The notes: generated by a model from the sequence alone, not told the origin. Shown: positions 1-8,361, counted from the first letter of the stretch. The stretch is DNA of 64,000 bases from Bog-756 sp963704615 (GCA_963704615.1 OY969923.1:3968001-4032000), one strand, 5' to 3'. Made by a program: numbers and translations.

Positions 1-20
1 CGGCCATCCGACGACGCCCC

Positions 21-890
21 CTACTGGCCGAAGAGCAGACCGTAGTTCGCTCCTCCGCGCAGATGATGGCCGCCGTCCACCGGCAGGCACGCACCGGTGA
101 TCCAGGCCGACTCCGGACCGGCCAAAAACCGAACGGCGGCGGCGATGTCTTCCACCGTCCCCAAGCGGCTGATCGGCATCTGAGCCAGATAGTCCTCGAG
201 CAATGGGCCGCCAGCGGTGATCGGTGCCATCAACTCGTCGTCGACGATCCCGGGCTGCACCGTGTTCACCCGCACGCCCGACGATCCCAATTCCTCGGCC
301 GCGTACTGGCACAGCATGTCGATGCCGGCCTTGGCCGAACCGTAGGCCCACAGATAGCGGTGAGGAAAAGCTCCGGCTCCCGAGGACATGCCGATGATCG
401 ATCCCCCGGGAGCCTCCCCGCCGTCGGTGCCGGTGCCCACCCCGGCCGCCATCACCGGGGCGCCGTGCTTGATGCAGAGGAAGGTGCCGATGAGATTGAG
501 ATCCACCGTGGCCCGCACCTGGCCGAGGTCGGCATCGACGATCGGGCCCATGTGCATCGCTCCGCCGGCGTTGGCGAACAGGATGTCGAGACGGCCCCGC
601 TCGACAGCCGAGGCTGCCACCGCTTCGGCCATCTCCTCCTCGACGGTCACGTCGGCCACCACATAGGAGGCTGTGCCGGTCGGCGTACCCTGAGCGGCCG
701 AGGACCGGGCCACTTCGTCGAGCAAAGCCACCGCCGACCGGAGTCGATCCTCGGTACGGCCACAGATGGTGACGTGGGCGCCGTCTCGCACCAAGCGGGT
801 GGCCGCACCGAGCCCGATGCCACTGCCACCTCCGGTGACCAGCGCCGCCAACCCGACGACTCCGCCGGTGGGGTTGCCCTCGTTCTCCAC
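21..890 (-). CDS. SDR family NAD(P)-dependent oxidoreductase
   Basis: Classical short-chain dehydrogenase/reductase, cytosolic, predicted to oxidise or reduce a hydroxyl/keto group with NAD(P)(H). The N-terminal cofactor loop TGGGSGIG, the N-A-G strand motif (FANAGG), the catalytic Ser region (GMSSGAG) and the Tyr-x3-Lys motif (YGSAK) are all readable, as is the usual C-terminal PVDGGH. I chose the GTG at 890 (289 aa) because a GGAGAG ribosome site lies about 7 nt upstream and the Rossmann strand begins shortly after it; the open frame runs further to 1013 with no SDR-like sequence. It is divergent from the FadD-like gene, so the two may form a catabolic pair. Substrate unknown. Confidence 0.9.
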   Translation of the reverse strand: MENEGNPTGGVVGLAALVTGGGSGIGLGAATRLVRDGAHVTICGRTEDRLRSAVALLDEVARSSAAQGTPTGTASYVVADVTVEEEMAEAVAASAVERGRLDILFANAGGAMHMGPIVDADLGQVRATVDLNLIGTFLCIKHGAPVMAAGVGTGTDGGEAPGGSIIGMSSGAGAFPHRYLWAYGSAKAGIDMLCQYAAEELGSSGVRVNTVQPGIVDDELMAPITAGGPLLEDYLAQMPISRLGTVEDIAAAVRFLAGPESAWITGACLPVDGGHHLRGGANYGLLFGQ

Positions 891-1099
891 TGTTCCACTC
901 TCCTGGTCTACTCGGTCCTGGTCTGTGCGGTACCAGTCTGCGCTCGCCGGTACTGGCCGGCGTGCTACAGAGTGTCCGGTCGCCAGCAGCATGCTAAGGG
1001 TCGGGTGGCACACCCGGGCAGTTGGGACGAGCCGCAGAAGATGCCCGGGGACGGCGGATGAGAGATGTCGAGGAGATGGGGTGCGATGAGGGAGAAGCA
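891..1099. other. Divergent intergenic region, SDR / FadD-like
   Basis: About 209 bp between two divergent starts. It must hold promoters for both genes. I see no convincing -35/-10 pair or palindrome. Both genes have extra open frame into this region, but a purine-rich ribosome site supports the inner starts. Confidence 0.4.
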
Positions 1100-2716
1100 G
1101 TGAGCTCGAGGCAGTTCAACCTGGCCGACCTGTTCGAAGTGGTCGTGGACACCGTCCCCGATCGGCTGGCCCTGGTGGCCGGGGCGAGCCGTCTGACCTA
1201 CCGCCAGCTCGACGACCGGGCCAACCGCTTCGCTCGGGTCCTGTCCGCCGAGGGCATGCCCGCCGGCAGCCACGTTGGGATCCTCGCTCACAACTGCGCC
1301 GAGTGGGTCGAGACGATGATCGGTTGTTACAAGGCTCGGGTCGTCCCGGTCAACCTCAACTTCCGCTATGTGGTCTCCGAGCTCCGCTACGTGATCGACG
1401 ACGCCGACCTTGAGATGCTCGTCTACGAGCGGGCACTGTCCCCCTTGGTGGCCCAATCGATCGCCGATCGGGAAGGGGCTGACCAGTTGCGCCTGGTCGA
1501 GATCGACGACGGCACCCCGGCGGTCGGCTCCATCGCCTCTGTCGACTCCATCGCCTACGAGTCAGCACTGGCGTCGTGCCCTCCCGAGCGTGGCTTCGAC
1601 CCCCGGTCGGCCGACGATGTCTACGTTCTCTACACCGGAGGAACGACCGGCATGCCCAAGGGCGTGCTGTGGCGGCAGGAGGACATTTTCTTTTCGGCCA
1701 TGGGTGGGGGAGGTTGGGGGTCGACACCCATCACCTCGGCCGACGAACTGGCCGGCAGGCTCAACCCCGACGATGCCAGCCGCGTGGTGATGCTGGTGGT
1801 GGGTCCTCTCATGCACGGCAACGCCCAATGGGTGATGTGGAACGCATTCATGATGGCCGGCACCGCCGTGCTCTACACCGAACACCACTACGATCCCGAT
1901 CGGTTGTGGCGGTTGGTGGCTGAGGAGGGCGTGGTGTCGATCGGCCTGGTCGGGGACGCCATGGCCCGACCCCTGGCCGACGCTCTGGCAGCAGCCGGCC
2001 CCGCCACCTACGACACGTCCACCCTGGCCGTGCTGGGGTCCGGCGGCGCCATGTTGTCGTCGACCGTCAAGAGCGAGCTGCAGAAGCTGCTGCCGGGCGT
2101 CCTGATCATGGACAGTTTCGGATCGAGCGAGAGCGGGGCACAAGGAGCGGTCGACGACGGAGCCCGCGGGCCGCGTTTCGCTATGGGCGAGGACACCACC
2201 GTCCTCGACGACGACCTACGCCCGCTGGCCCCGGGGGACGGGAGGATCGGGCGTCTGGCCCGGACCGGGAGGATCCCACTGGGTTACTACAAGGACCCGG
2301 CCAAGACGGAGGCGACATTCCCCGTGGATGCCAACGGCGTGCGTTGGTCGATCCCTGGTGACCTGGCCTCGGTGGAGCCCGACGGCACCATCACGGTGCA
2401 CGGCCGGGGCTCGGCGTCGATCAACTCCGGGGGCGAGAAGATCTTCCCCGAGGAGGTCGAGGCTGTGGTCAAGTCCCACCCGGATGTCTCCGACGCCATC
2501 GTCATCGGTCTGCCCGACGACCGCTTTGGCCAACGGGTAGTGGTCGTGGTGCAGCCCCGCCAACCGGGACACCCGCCACAGCTCGAGGATCTCCAGGCTC
2601 ACTGCCGCGGCGCCATCGCCGGCTACAAGATCCCGCGGCAGCTGTTAGTGGTGGAGGAGATCCCCCTAACCGCGGCGGGCAAGCCTGACGCCAAGGCGGC
2701 CCGGGCCCTGTTCTGA
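1100..2716 (+). CDS. Acyl-CoA synthetase (FadD19-like AMP-forming ligase)
   Basis: AMP-forming acyl-CoA ligase that activates a carboxylic acid through an acyl-adenylate. The AMP-binding P-loop YTGGTTGMPKG sits near residue 175, the GDAMARPL, SINSGGEK and GYYKDP motifs follow in order, and the C-terminal catalytic lysine lies in TAAGKPD. From memory of the family, the wording is closest to mycobacterial FadD19/FadD17-type ligases that act on sterol side chains or branched acyl groups; the substrate here is inference. Start GTG 1100 (538 aa) is preferred because GAGGGAG lies about 6 nt upstream; an in-frame ATG at 1022 would add 26 atypical residues. The 3' end overlaps the convergent gene by 51 bp. 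Confidence 0.9.
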   Translation: MSSRQFNLADLFEVVVDTVPDRLALVAGASRLTYRQLDDRANRFARVLSAEGMPAGSHVGILAHNCAEWVETMIGCYKARVVPVNLNFRYVVSELRYVIDDADLEMLVYERALSPLVAQSIADREGADQLRLVEIDDGTPAVGSIASVDSIAYESALASCPPERGFDPRSADDVYVLYTGGTTGMPKGVLWRQEDIFFSAMGGGGWGSTPITSADELAGRLNPDDASRVVMLVVGPLMHGNAQWVMWNAFMMAGTAVLYTEHHYDPDRLWRLVAEEGVVSIGLVGDAMARPLADALAAAGPATYDTSTLAVLGSGGAMLSSTVKSELQKLLPGVLIMDSFGSSESGAQGAVDDGARGPRFAMGEDTTVLDDDLRPLAPGDGRIGRLARTGRIPLGYYKDPAKTEATFPVDANGVRWSIPGDLASVEPDGTITVHGRGSASINSGGEKIFPEEVEAVVKSHPDVSDAIVIGLPDDRFGQRVVVVVQPRQPGHPPQLEDLQAHCRGAIAGYKIPRQLLVVEEIPLTAAGKPDAKAARALF

Positions 2717-3673
2717 GGGATCGGACCCCGTCGAGCCGGCGACCGCTCGGGGTTGGCCGCCCTTCGACCTTCGGCCGGGACCGGGTCCGGGCCGCTCCTC
2801 GCCCGCGGACACCCGCGCCCGCGCCTTTTCTGCCAACACCGACACGGTGGCGACCACCCGATCGGCCGCAGCAGCCAGCACCTGTTCGTCGGTCTCGACG
2901 ATGCGGTAGACCCCGGCCTCGGGCCACAGCCCCACCACCCGGGCCGGCCGCGGGCGGATCGGTGTCCGCAGCCCGGCCACCAGAGCCAGGTAGGCGAGCT
3001 CCTCTCCCCAGGTCGCCCCCGGGGATCCGCTGGCCACCGACACCAGCCCCCTCGAACCACCAGCCGGGGCGCCGGCCACCGTGCCGGGCCGATCGCCCAG
3101 AGGGACCCGCATCTCGCAACGACCCTTGAGACGCACCGATCGGCTGGCCGGGCAGACCCACGTGTCATCGGGTCCCCCGATCTCCGGCACCGGACCGAAG
3201 GCCTCCCAGTCGAGGGACGACCACAGCGAGGTGGCCCATGTGGTCGCCTCGGCCAGCACTGCGGCCCGTGCTCCGGGGGCCAGCCCGGCCAGCCAGGGCT
3301 CCCAGTGGTACGTACGCCACCCGGTCTGCTCCCAGTCGGCCACGGCCTGGTCGGCCACCGGCCCGACCGCCTCGGCCGGGGACCGGAAACGACGCGTGGC
3401 ACAGGCGCGGACGACGGCCAAGCCCAGCGATCGGCGGACGAAGACCGGCTTCCAGGCGAAGGGCTCGGGGGGATCGGCCAGCGATTCGGGCCGGGAGCGG
3501 GCCTGGCGGAGAAGCGAGAGACTGAGCTCGACCTGGTCGCCAGGAGCACGACCCTCGACCAGAGGGGCGATGCGGGTGGAGAGGTTCTGGCGCAACCCGG
3601 CCCAAATCCGCTCGTCCACCGCGGTCGACGGCGCCCCCACCAGGGTCGTGGTCAGCTCGGCCGACCCGATCAC
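2666..3673 (-). CDS. Hypothetical protein, probable catalytically degenerate PD-(D/E)XK paralogue
   Basis: 335 residues, no family recognised directly. Its GTG start overlaps the stop of the upstream nuclease-like gene by 4 nt (GTGA), so the two are translationally coupled. Its central and C-terminal pattern follows that neighbour: GRCEM (186-188) lines up with ARVDL, and LVSVASG followed by WGEELAYLALV lines up with IVEVKSG and HRADLHFYALV. In this alignment the nuclease Glu and Lys are replaced by Ser212 and Ala214. One Cys (C91) matches, but the C-terminal Cys trio is absent. I infer a tandem duplication in which this copy lost catalysis and became a structural or regulatory partner. Function unknown. 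Confidence 0.7.
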   Translation of the reverse strand: MIGSAELTTTLVGAPSTAVDERIWAGLRQNLSTRIAPLVEGRAPGDQVELSLSLLRQARSRPESLADPPEPFAWKPVFVRRSLGLAVVRACATRRFRSPAEAVGPVADQAVADWEQTGWRTYHWEPWLAGLAPGARAAVLAEATTWATSLWSSLDWEAFGPVPEIGGPDDTWVCPASRSVRLKGRCEMRVPLGDRPGTVAGAPAGGSRGLVSVASGSPGATWGEELAYLALVAGLRTPIRPRPARVVGLWPEAGVYRIVETDEQVLAAAADRVVATVSVLAEKARARVSAGEERPGPGPGRRSKGGQPRAVAGSTGSDPSEQGPGRLGVRLARRG

Positions 3674-4746
3674 CGGACCCCTCCTTTCGGCGCCGAGCGC
3701 AGATGGGTTCGACCGACGTGGCGCTGGCCGACATCGCAGTCGGGCAGGGCCGCGCACCACCCGCACAGCCCGCTCGGCGTGCGCCGGGGCTCAGCGCCAG
3801 CGGCCAGGTCGCGCAACAAGCGGATGCCGGCCAGCGTGCGCCGTCCGGCCGCCACCAACAGGTCGGTCGAGACCGGTTCCACGTCCAACTCGCCGGTGCG
3901 GGTGTAGTAGGTCGCCACGACGAATGGCGGTGCCGGACTCCGCAGGCACTCGACGAGGGCGTAAAAGTGGAGGTCGGCGCGGTGCTCGATCCGCCGCGCC
4001 CCCGATTTGACCTCCACGATGGCAACGGAGGCCAGATCGTCTGCCGGTCGGCCCACGGCCAGGTCGACTCGGGCCGAAAGCTGGACAGCGCCGTCGGCCA
4101 GATCGACCCGCAGTGTTTCTTGCGTACGCGGCATCCACCCCGGATCCAGCGCCGGCCACCGACCGATCAGGCCAGTCACCTGGCGCTGGACCTCGGCAAA
4201 GAGCCCAGCCCGTTCCCCTTCGGGCAGATGCCCGATCCAGGAGACAAGATCCTGTTGCCGGTCGTCCACGGCCAGCGCCGACATCCCGTCGGCCACCGGA
4301 TCCCCGATGGACCCGACCGTGACCAACTGCCGGAAGAGGACGTCGATCATGGCCCCGCAGGCCATGGCGATCGTCGGCGGCCGCTCGCCGAACTCGGCCG
4401 CCACGTGGTGGGCTTCACAGGTCAGCACCCGGGTCAGACGATCCTTGGTCACGACCAGCGGGGCGCCCGCCCACTCGTGTCCCCCGTCTCCGGCCGGACG
4501 GGCCGCCGCCGGTCGCCCCCGAGTCTTTCCGTCCTCTGGTGCGTCAGACCGGAGCCCGTCCTCGAGGTTCTGTCGGAAGGTGGCGGCGAACTCCGGGTCC
4601 GGCTTGGGACGGGGTCGCCCGGTGATCCGGAGTCGTTCGAGCAGGGCGGCGCCGGCCAACGGCTGCCAGCTGTGGCTGTCCCCAGGATCGAGGCGGACGA
4701 CGTCATCGGGGCTGTGGGCGTCATCGGGGATGTGGGCCGAGGCCAT
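3670..4746 (-). CDS. PD-(D/E)XK superfamily nuclease-like protein with Cas4/AddB-type cysteines
   Basis: 358 residues. The RecB/Cas4-type nuclease core is visible as D228 (SARVDLAV), then E245 and K247 (IVEVKSG), then an HRADLHFYALV helix. Four cysteines sit in the order C110 ... C328-x2-C331-x5-C337, the layout of the iron-sulfur staple in AddB, Cas4 and Dna2. A DNA exonuclease or repair role is therefore likely, but no helicase or CRISPR genes are near. ATG 4746 is taken as start; a GTG at 4779 with GAGGAG 8 nt upstream would add 11 residues and is equally possible. It overlaps the downstream degenerate paralogue by 4 nt. A two-protein complex is inference. Confidence 0.75.
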   Translation of the reverse strand: MASAHIPDDAHSPDDVVRLDPGDSHSWQPLAGAALLERLRITGRPRPKPDPEFAATFRQNLEDGLRSDAPEDGKTRGRPAAARPAGDGGHEWAGAPLVVTKDRLTRVLTCEAHHVAAEFGERPPTIAMACGAMIDVLFRQLVTVGSIGDPVADGMSALAVDDRQQDLVSWIGHLPEGERAGLFAEVQRQVTGLIGRWPALDPGWMPRTQETLRVDLADGAVQLSARVDLAVGRPADDLASVAIVEVKSGARRIEHRADLHFYALVECLRSPAPPFVVATYYTRTGELDVEPVSTDLLVAAGRRTLAGIRLLRDLAAGAEPRRTPSGLCGWCAALPDCDVGQRHVGRTHLRSAPKGGVR

Positions 4747-4840
4747 TCCCTGATTATGGGGACGGCCCGGCACCTTCACCCTGGAGGCTCCTCGTCGAGC
4801 CCGATCAGCGTCCATCACCAGCACCATGACAGTGTGACCG

Positions 4841-6055
4841 GTGGGTGTCTCATCCAATGAGGTGTCCGAGGTCACCAGCGGAGTCACCGATAGCCTTCTC
4901 CCGATGATGCTCGACGCTGCGATCACCTTGTTCGACGTCGTCTTCAGTGTCTTCGTGGTCGTCACCGCGGTCCTCTTGGTGCTGGTCATCCGCTTCATCC
5001 TGCAGCGGGCATCGGCCAACCGGGCGGAGTGGTTGGCCAAACAGAACGCCGAGCCCGAGGGCACCGAGGACGGGACCGACGAGGACGAGGACCGCCAGGT
5101 GACCGCCCTGGTGCTGGCGGGCGGAGGGACCCGGGGCGCCATCCAGATCGGGATGCTCCAAGTGCTCACCGAGCACGGCTTCGTACCCGATCGGATCTAC
5201 GGATCGTCGGTCGGGGCTGTCAACGGAGTCGCCTTCGCGGGCGACCCGACCCGGGATGGGGTCGAGCGCATGACCGAAATCTGGCTCGGCCTCACCCGAG
5301 ACACCGTCTATCCGCAGGGGCGGCTGCACGGGCCCTGGCTCTACCTGCAACAACGCGATTCGGTCTACCCGAACACCGGATTGCGCAAGATCATCGCCGA
5401 TGGCATCGACTTCGAACGATTGGAGGACGCGGTCATCCCCATCGAGGTGGTGGCCACCTCGATGACCGACGGTCGGGAGCGCTGGTTCACCTACGGATCG
5501 ACGGTGGACGCGGTGCTGGCCTCGTCGGCCGTTCCCGCCATATTCCCGCCGGTCGAGATCGACGGTGAACGGTTCATCGACGGGGGGGTGGTCAACAACG
5601 TGCCCGTCCGGCGGGCGATCGACGCCGGGGCGACCCGCATCGTGGTGCTCCTGTGCACGCCGCCGATCTACACCCCGGTGGTGTCGAAACGGCCCGTCGA
5701 AGCCATGCTCAATGCCCTGCTCATCTCGATCCACGCTCGTTTCGCCCGGGACATGTCCGAGCTTCCATCAGGCGTGGAGGTCATCGTCTGCAGCGGGACC
5801 CTCGACGGAGCCCGGGACTTCGACGATTTTTCCACCACGGAGTCGCTCATTGCCCAAGGCCGAGAGGAGGCTTCGGAGGTGGTGCGCCGCTATGGCCTCG
5901 GGCGGCCCGGTGCGCTCACCGAGGACAGTGCCCCCGTGCGGTCCGAAAGCCCCCCCCGCTCAAGCGACGGCGCCGCGGTCGCCTCACCGGTGCCGGCCTC
6001 CGAGGAGGTTCCGGCGGAGCCGTTGCCCGGCACCCATCCCGAGCCCGGGAGGTAA
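4841..6055 (+). CDS. Patatin-like phospholipase, membrane-anchored
   Basis: Patatin-type serine lipase that hydrolyses acyl ester bonds of lipids. One N-terminal transmembrane helix (about residues 24-54) and an acidic linker precede the patatin domain. The oxyanion loop GGGTRG starts at residue 94, the nucleophile is Ser123 in GSSVG, and the catalytic Asp is D247 in the DGG motif. These belong to the Ser-Asp dyad family. The C-terminal 50 residues are Pro/Ser/Ala-rich and lie in the overlap with the convergent acyltransferase gene. Start GTG 4841 is the longest option; GTG 4862 or ATG about 4904 would still include most of the helix. Likely membrane-associated on the cytoplasmic side. Confidence 0.88.
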   Translation: MGVSSNEVSEVTSGVTDSLLPMMLDAAITLFDVVFSVFVVVTAVLLVLVIRFILQRASANRAEWLAKQNAEPEGTEDGTDEDEDRQVTALVLAGGGTRGAIQIGMLQVLTEHGFVPDRIYGSSVGAVNGVAFAGDPTRDGVERMTEIWLGLTRDTVYPQGRLHGPWLYLQQRDSVYPNTGLRKIIADGIDFERLEDAVIPIEVVATSMTDGRERWFTYGSTVDAVLASSAVPAIFPPVEIDGERFIDGGVVNNVPVRRAIDAGATRIVVLLCTPPIYTPVVSKRPVEAMLNALLISIHARFARDMSELPSGVEVIVCSGTLDGARDFDDFSTTESLIAQGREEASEVVRRYGLGRPGALTEDSAPVRSESPPRSSDGAAVASPVPASEEVPAEPLPGTHPEPGR

Positions 6056-6762
6056 CGCCGCACCACCCGCGCCGGGACCCCGGCGATCACGCAGTGATCG
6101 GGAAAGGATCCTCGCACCACCGCTCCCGCCCCCACCACCACATTCCGGCCCAGCTCGGTGCCGGGCAGGATCACCACCCCGGTTCCCAACCAGCTGCCGG
6201 CGCCGATCAGGACCGGGACGTCGGTGGGCCACTGGGCGTGGACCACCTGGTCGGGGTCGTCGTACCCGTGGTTCTGGTCGGTGATGTACACGTAGGGGCC
6301 GGTGTGGACGTCGTCGCCGACCTCCACCTGGAAGTGGCCGACGATGTGGCTGCCGCGCCCGATCATGCACCGGTCGCCGATGCGCACCACCGGGTCGGTG
6401 ACCATCCTCTGGCCCGGCACCATGCCGGCCGAAATGCTGACGTGGGGTCCGACCAGGGTGTCGCGCCCTACGTGGATCCAGCGTTCGCCGAAGAGGGCTC
6501 CCGGCGGGAAGGCGAGACAGCTTCCCGCGCCGAACGAACCGAACCGGCCTGCCGGCCCGTCGTCGGGTCCGATGGCCCCGTGCCGGGCCACCCACCCCCA
6601 CCCGGCGTGGATGCACGAATTGATCACACGGTGGAGTGGGGTCGTCTTGGCTCGAACCGGAGCGTCCAGCCCGAGCTCCCTGGGGGGCTCGGACCGACCG
6701 TTGCCCGGGATCGGGGGGCTCAGAGTCGAGGGACGGTCGACACCGGGGCGGCCAGCGGTCAC
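5890..6762 (-). CDS. Left-handed beta-helix (hexapeptide) acyltransferase
   Basis: 290 residues from a GTG start. The middle is a hexapeptide-repeat acyltransferase of the LacA/NodL/CysE class: I/V-G-x4 turns such as VRIGDRCMIGRGSHI and VLIGAGSWLGTGVVI, the DQNHGYDD loop with the usual catalytic His, and the closing AGVPARVVRRY motif. It probably transfers an acetyl or other acyl group to a sugar or small molecule. About 50 residues at the N-terminus and 45 at the C-terminus are low complexity. The tail overlaps the end of the patatin gene by 166 bp on the opposite strand, so one tail may have been extended by stop-codon loss. Substrate unknown. Confidence 0.85.
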   Translation of the reverse strand: MTAGRPGVDRPSTLSPPIPGNGRSEPPRELGLDAPVRAKTTPLHRVINSCIHAGWGWVARHGAIGPDDGPAGRFGSFGAGSCLAFPPGALFGERWIHVGRDTLVGPHVSISAGMVPGQRMVTDPVVRIGDRCMIGRGSHIVGHFQVEVGDDVHTGPYVYITDQNHGYDDPDQVVHAQWPTDVPVLIGAGSWLGTGVVILPGTELGRNVVVGAGAVVRGSFPDHCVIAGVPARVVRRYLPGSGWVPGNGSAGTSSEAGTGEATAAPSLERGGLSDRTGALSSVSAPGRPRP

Positions 6763-6778
6763 TTCGGCACGCTATCTG

Positions 6779-6888
6779 ATCCCCTCGTCCTCGACCGTCG
6801 GGGACGAGGGGATAGCCGTCGGGGATCGTTCCATCGCTCACCGCAGCGAGCGATGCACCGACGCCGACCGGAGGCATCGATCGGCGTC
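6779..6888. promoter_or_regulatory. Three inverted repeats in a divergent intergenic region
   Basis: The 173-bp gap between the acyltransferase and methyltransferase starts contains three perfect inverted repeats in series: a 12-bp stem at 6779-6790 / 6802-6813 (11-nt loop), a 7-bp stem at 6833-6839 / 6848-6854, and an 8-bp stem at 6860-6867 / 6881-6888. A strong ribosome-site-like AAAGGAGGT follows at 6892-6900, 36 nt before the methyltransferase ATG. Role unknown; operators or mRNA-leader hairpins are possible. Confidence 0.55.
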
Positions 6889-6935
6889 GTCAAAGGAGGT
6901 CACTGCCTGCCAACGTGGATCAATAGAGTGGGCCC

Positions 6936-7712
6936 ATGTCGAGCACTGATCCGTCTGTCGCCGCTGCCCGCCAGACGCTGGGGCGGGCCGGGTTCGCTAC
7001 CGGATCCGACATCTATGAGCGGGCCAGGCCCAGCTATCCGCTCGATGCGGTGACCCACTTGGAGACGATCACGGGGACCGGAACCGGATCGCGGGTTCTC
7101 GATCTCGCCGCCGGCACCGGCAAGCTGACCCGACAGCTGCACGCCGATGGAGCCGACTGCGTAGCCGTCGAGCCGTCGGCATCGATGCGAGAGGTGTTCG
7201 CCCGGGTGGTTCCCGGTGTGCCGGTGGTCGGGGGTACAGCCGAGATGATCCCGCTGGCGACGGGATCGATGGACGCCGTGGTGGTGGCCCAGGCTTTCCA
7301 CTGGTTCGTCCCGGGCCGGGCGCTCCCCGAGATCGCCCGTGTGCTCCGCCCCGGGGGTTGGCTGGCGCTCATCTGGAACGAGCGGGACGAGTCCGACCCG
7401 GCCGTGGCCGAGCTTGTCCGGATCACCAAGTGGGACCAGTGCCAGCCCTATCCGATGGGGAAGGACTTCGGGACCGACATCGACGAAAGCCATCTGTTCG
7501 GACCGGTGGAGCGCACCAAGTTCTCCTTCGTCCAATGGCTCGACCCGACCGCCTTCGTCGAGCAGGTCGCCACCCGCAGCTACGTCCAGGTCCTGCCTGA
7601 GCCGGAGCGACGGTCCCTCCTGGACGCGGTTGCTGCTTTCGGATCGACACTCGGCGATCCGATCGCCGTGCCCTACGTCACCGACCTCTTCTGGGCACGG
7701 GTCGCAGGATGA
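6936..7712 (+). CDS. Class I SAM-dependent methyltransferase
   Basis: 258 residues, Methyltransf_11 type. The SAM-binding motif I LDLAAGTGKLT follows an YERARPSYP N-terminus, the acidic end of strand 2 is VAVEPS, and the AQAFHWF motif is typical of the trans-aconitate-methyltransferase-like group. Cytosolic, substrate unknown. ATG 6936 is the only in-frame start close to the domain because an in-frame TAG lies 15 nt upstream. A strong GGAGG sequence lies 36 nt upstream, too far to serve this ATG directly. Two further methyltransferases of the same general kind occur in the island to the right. Confidence 0.85.
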   Translation: MSSTDPSVAAARQTLGRAGFATGSDIYERARPSYPLDAVTHLETITGTGTGSRVLDLAAGTGKLTRQLHADGADCVAVEPSASMREVFARVVPGVPVVGGTAEMIPLATGSMDAVVVAQAFHWFVPGRALPEIARVLRPGGWLALIWNERDESDPAVAELVRITKWDQCQPYPMGKDFGTDIDESHLFGPVERTKFSFVQWLDPTAFVEQVATRSYVQVLPEPERRSLLDAVAAFGSTLGDPIAVPYVTDLFWARVAG

Positions 7713-7872
7713 CCAACGGGTTGACCAACGAATCGCCCACCGTCCCAAGGACGGGGCACGTCCGCGGTGTCCTCCGGTTTGCCACTACCACCGCGGACGG
7801 GGGAGCCTCAGGTGCCGCTGGCCCCGGAGATTGCGCCCGATCGGACACCACGCCACAGAGAGGATCCTTTCG

Positions 7873-8238
7873 ATGGTCAAGCTGACCTGTCTGTTGAAGC
7901 GCCGGGAGGGGATGACCCCGGCCGAGTTCCAGGCCTACTGGCGCGATCATCATGGGCCGTTGATCGCCAACGGCCGATGTGGCCGCCACGTCATCCGCTA
8001 CGAGCAGAACCCGCGGTCTCTCGACGACTACGACGGCGATGACGACCGCTCCGGCTACGACGGGGTCACCGAGCAGTGGTTCGCCTCCATGGACGAGTAC
8101 CACGGCCACATGAGCGAGGACGACTCGCCCCAGATGTTCGCGGACATCCCCAAGTTCCTCGACCCCGACCACCTCGAGTTCGTCCTCACCGAGGAGCCAC
8201 GAGTGATCATCGACGGCCGGGTCGACTGGAGCGCCTGA
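7873..8238 (+). CDS. EthD domain-containing protein
   Basis: 121-residue dimeric alpha/beta-barrel (ferredoxin-like) protein of the EthD family. The opening VKLTCLLKRREGMTPAEFQAYW-type motif, followed by a DHHGPL motif, is characteristic: KR-x-GM-x2-EF, then WRDHHGPL. EthD proteins accompany P450 or ring-cleavage systems, and some act as cyclases or small-molecule-binding enzymes. A GAGAGGATC ribosome site precedes ATG 7873. The frame is open from 7339, but that upstream part is only the shadow of the methyltransferase. It lies just upstream of the P450 promoter, so it is probably transcribed separately. Exact activity unknown. Confidence 0.85.
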   Translation: MVKLTCLLKRREGMTPAEFQAYWRDHHGPLIANGRCGRHVIRYEQNPRSLDDYDGDDDRSGYDGVTEQWFASMDEYHGHMSEDDSPQMFADIPKFLDPDHLEFVLTEEPRVIIDGRVDWSA

Positions 8239-8284
8239 CCGCGGCCCGACCCGGCCCCGCCAGACACTGCGGTCCCGGAAACCC

Positions 8285-8314
8285 TTGACACCGAGTCAAA
8301 GCCGGACGTACTAT
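8285..8314 (+). promoter_or_regulatory. Housekeeping-type promoter of the P450-tetR operon
   Basis: TTGACA at 8285-8290 and TACTAT at 8309-8314 are separated by 18 bp, close to the vegetative sigma consensus and unusually good for this GC-rich genome. The -35 box is itself one arm of a TTGAC-N5-GTCAA inverted repeat (8285-8299). Confidence 0.75.
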
Positions 8315-8347
8315 CCATTTCATCGGACACGGTGTCCGATGAAATGG
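8315..8347. promoter_or_regulatory. 33-nt perfect palindrome, probable TetR operator
   Basis: Two perfect 16-nt arms (8315-8330 and 8332-8347) around one central base, with core CGGACACGGTGTCCG. It starts directly after the -10 box, so a bound repressor would cover the transcription start. The gene just downstream of the P450 encodes a TetR regulator, the obvious candidate ligand-responsive repressor. Confidence 0.75.
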
Positions 8348-8361
8348 AGGGGGCATCCGGT

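Noticed and set aside
3670..4779. Cas4 identity for the PD-(D/E)XK protein
   Set aside because: The four cysteines fit Cas4/AddB, but there is no CRISPR array or other cas gene in the window, so only the superfamily is claimed.
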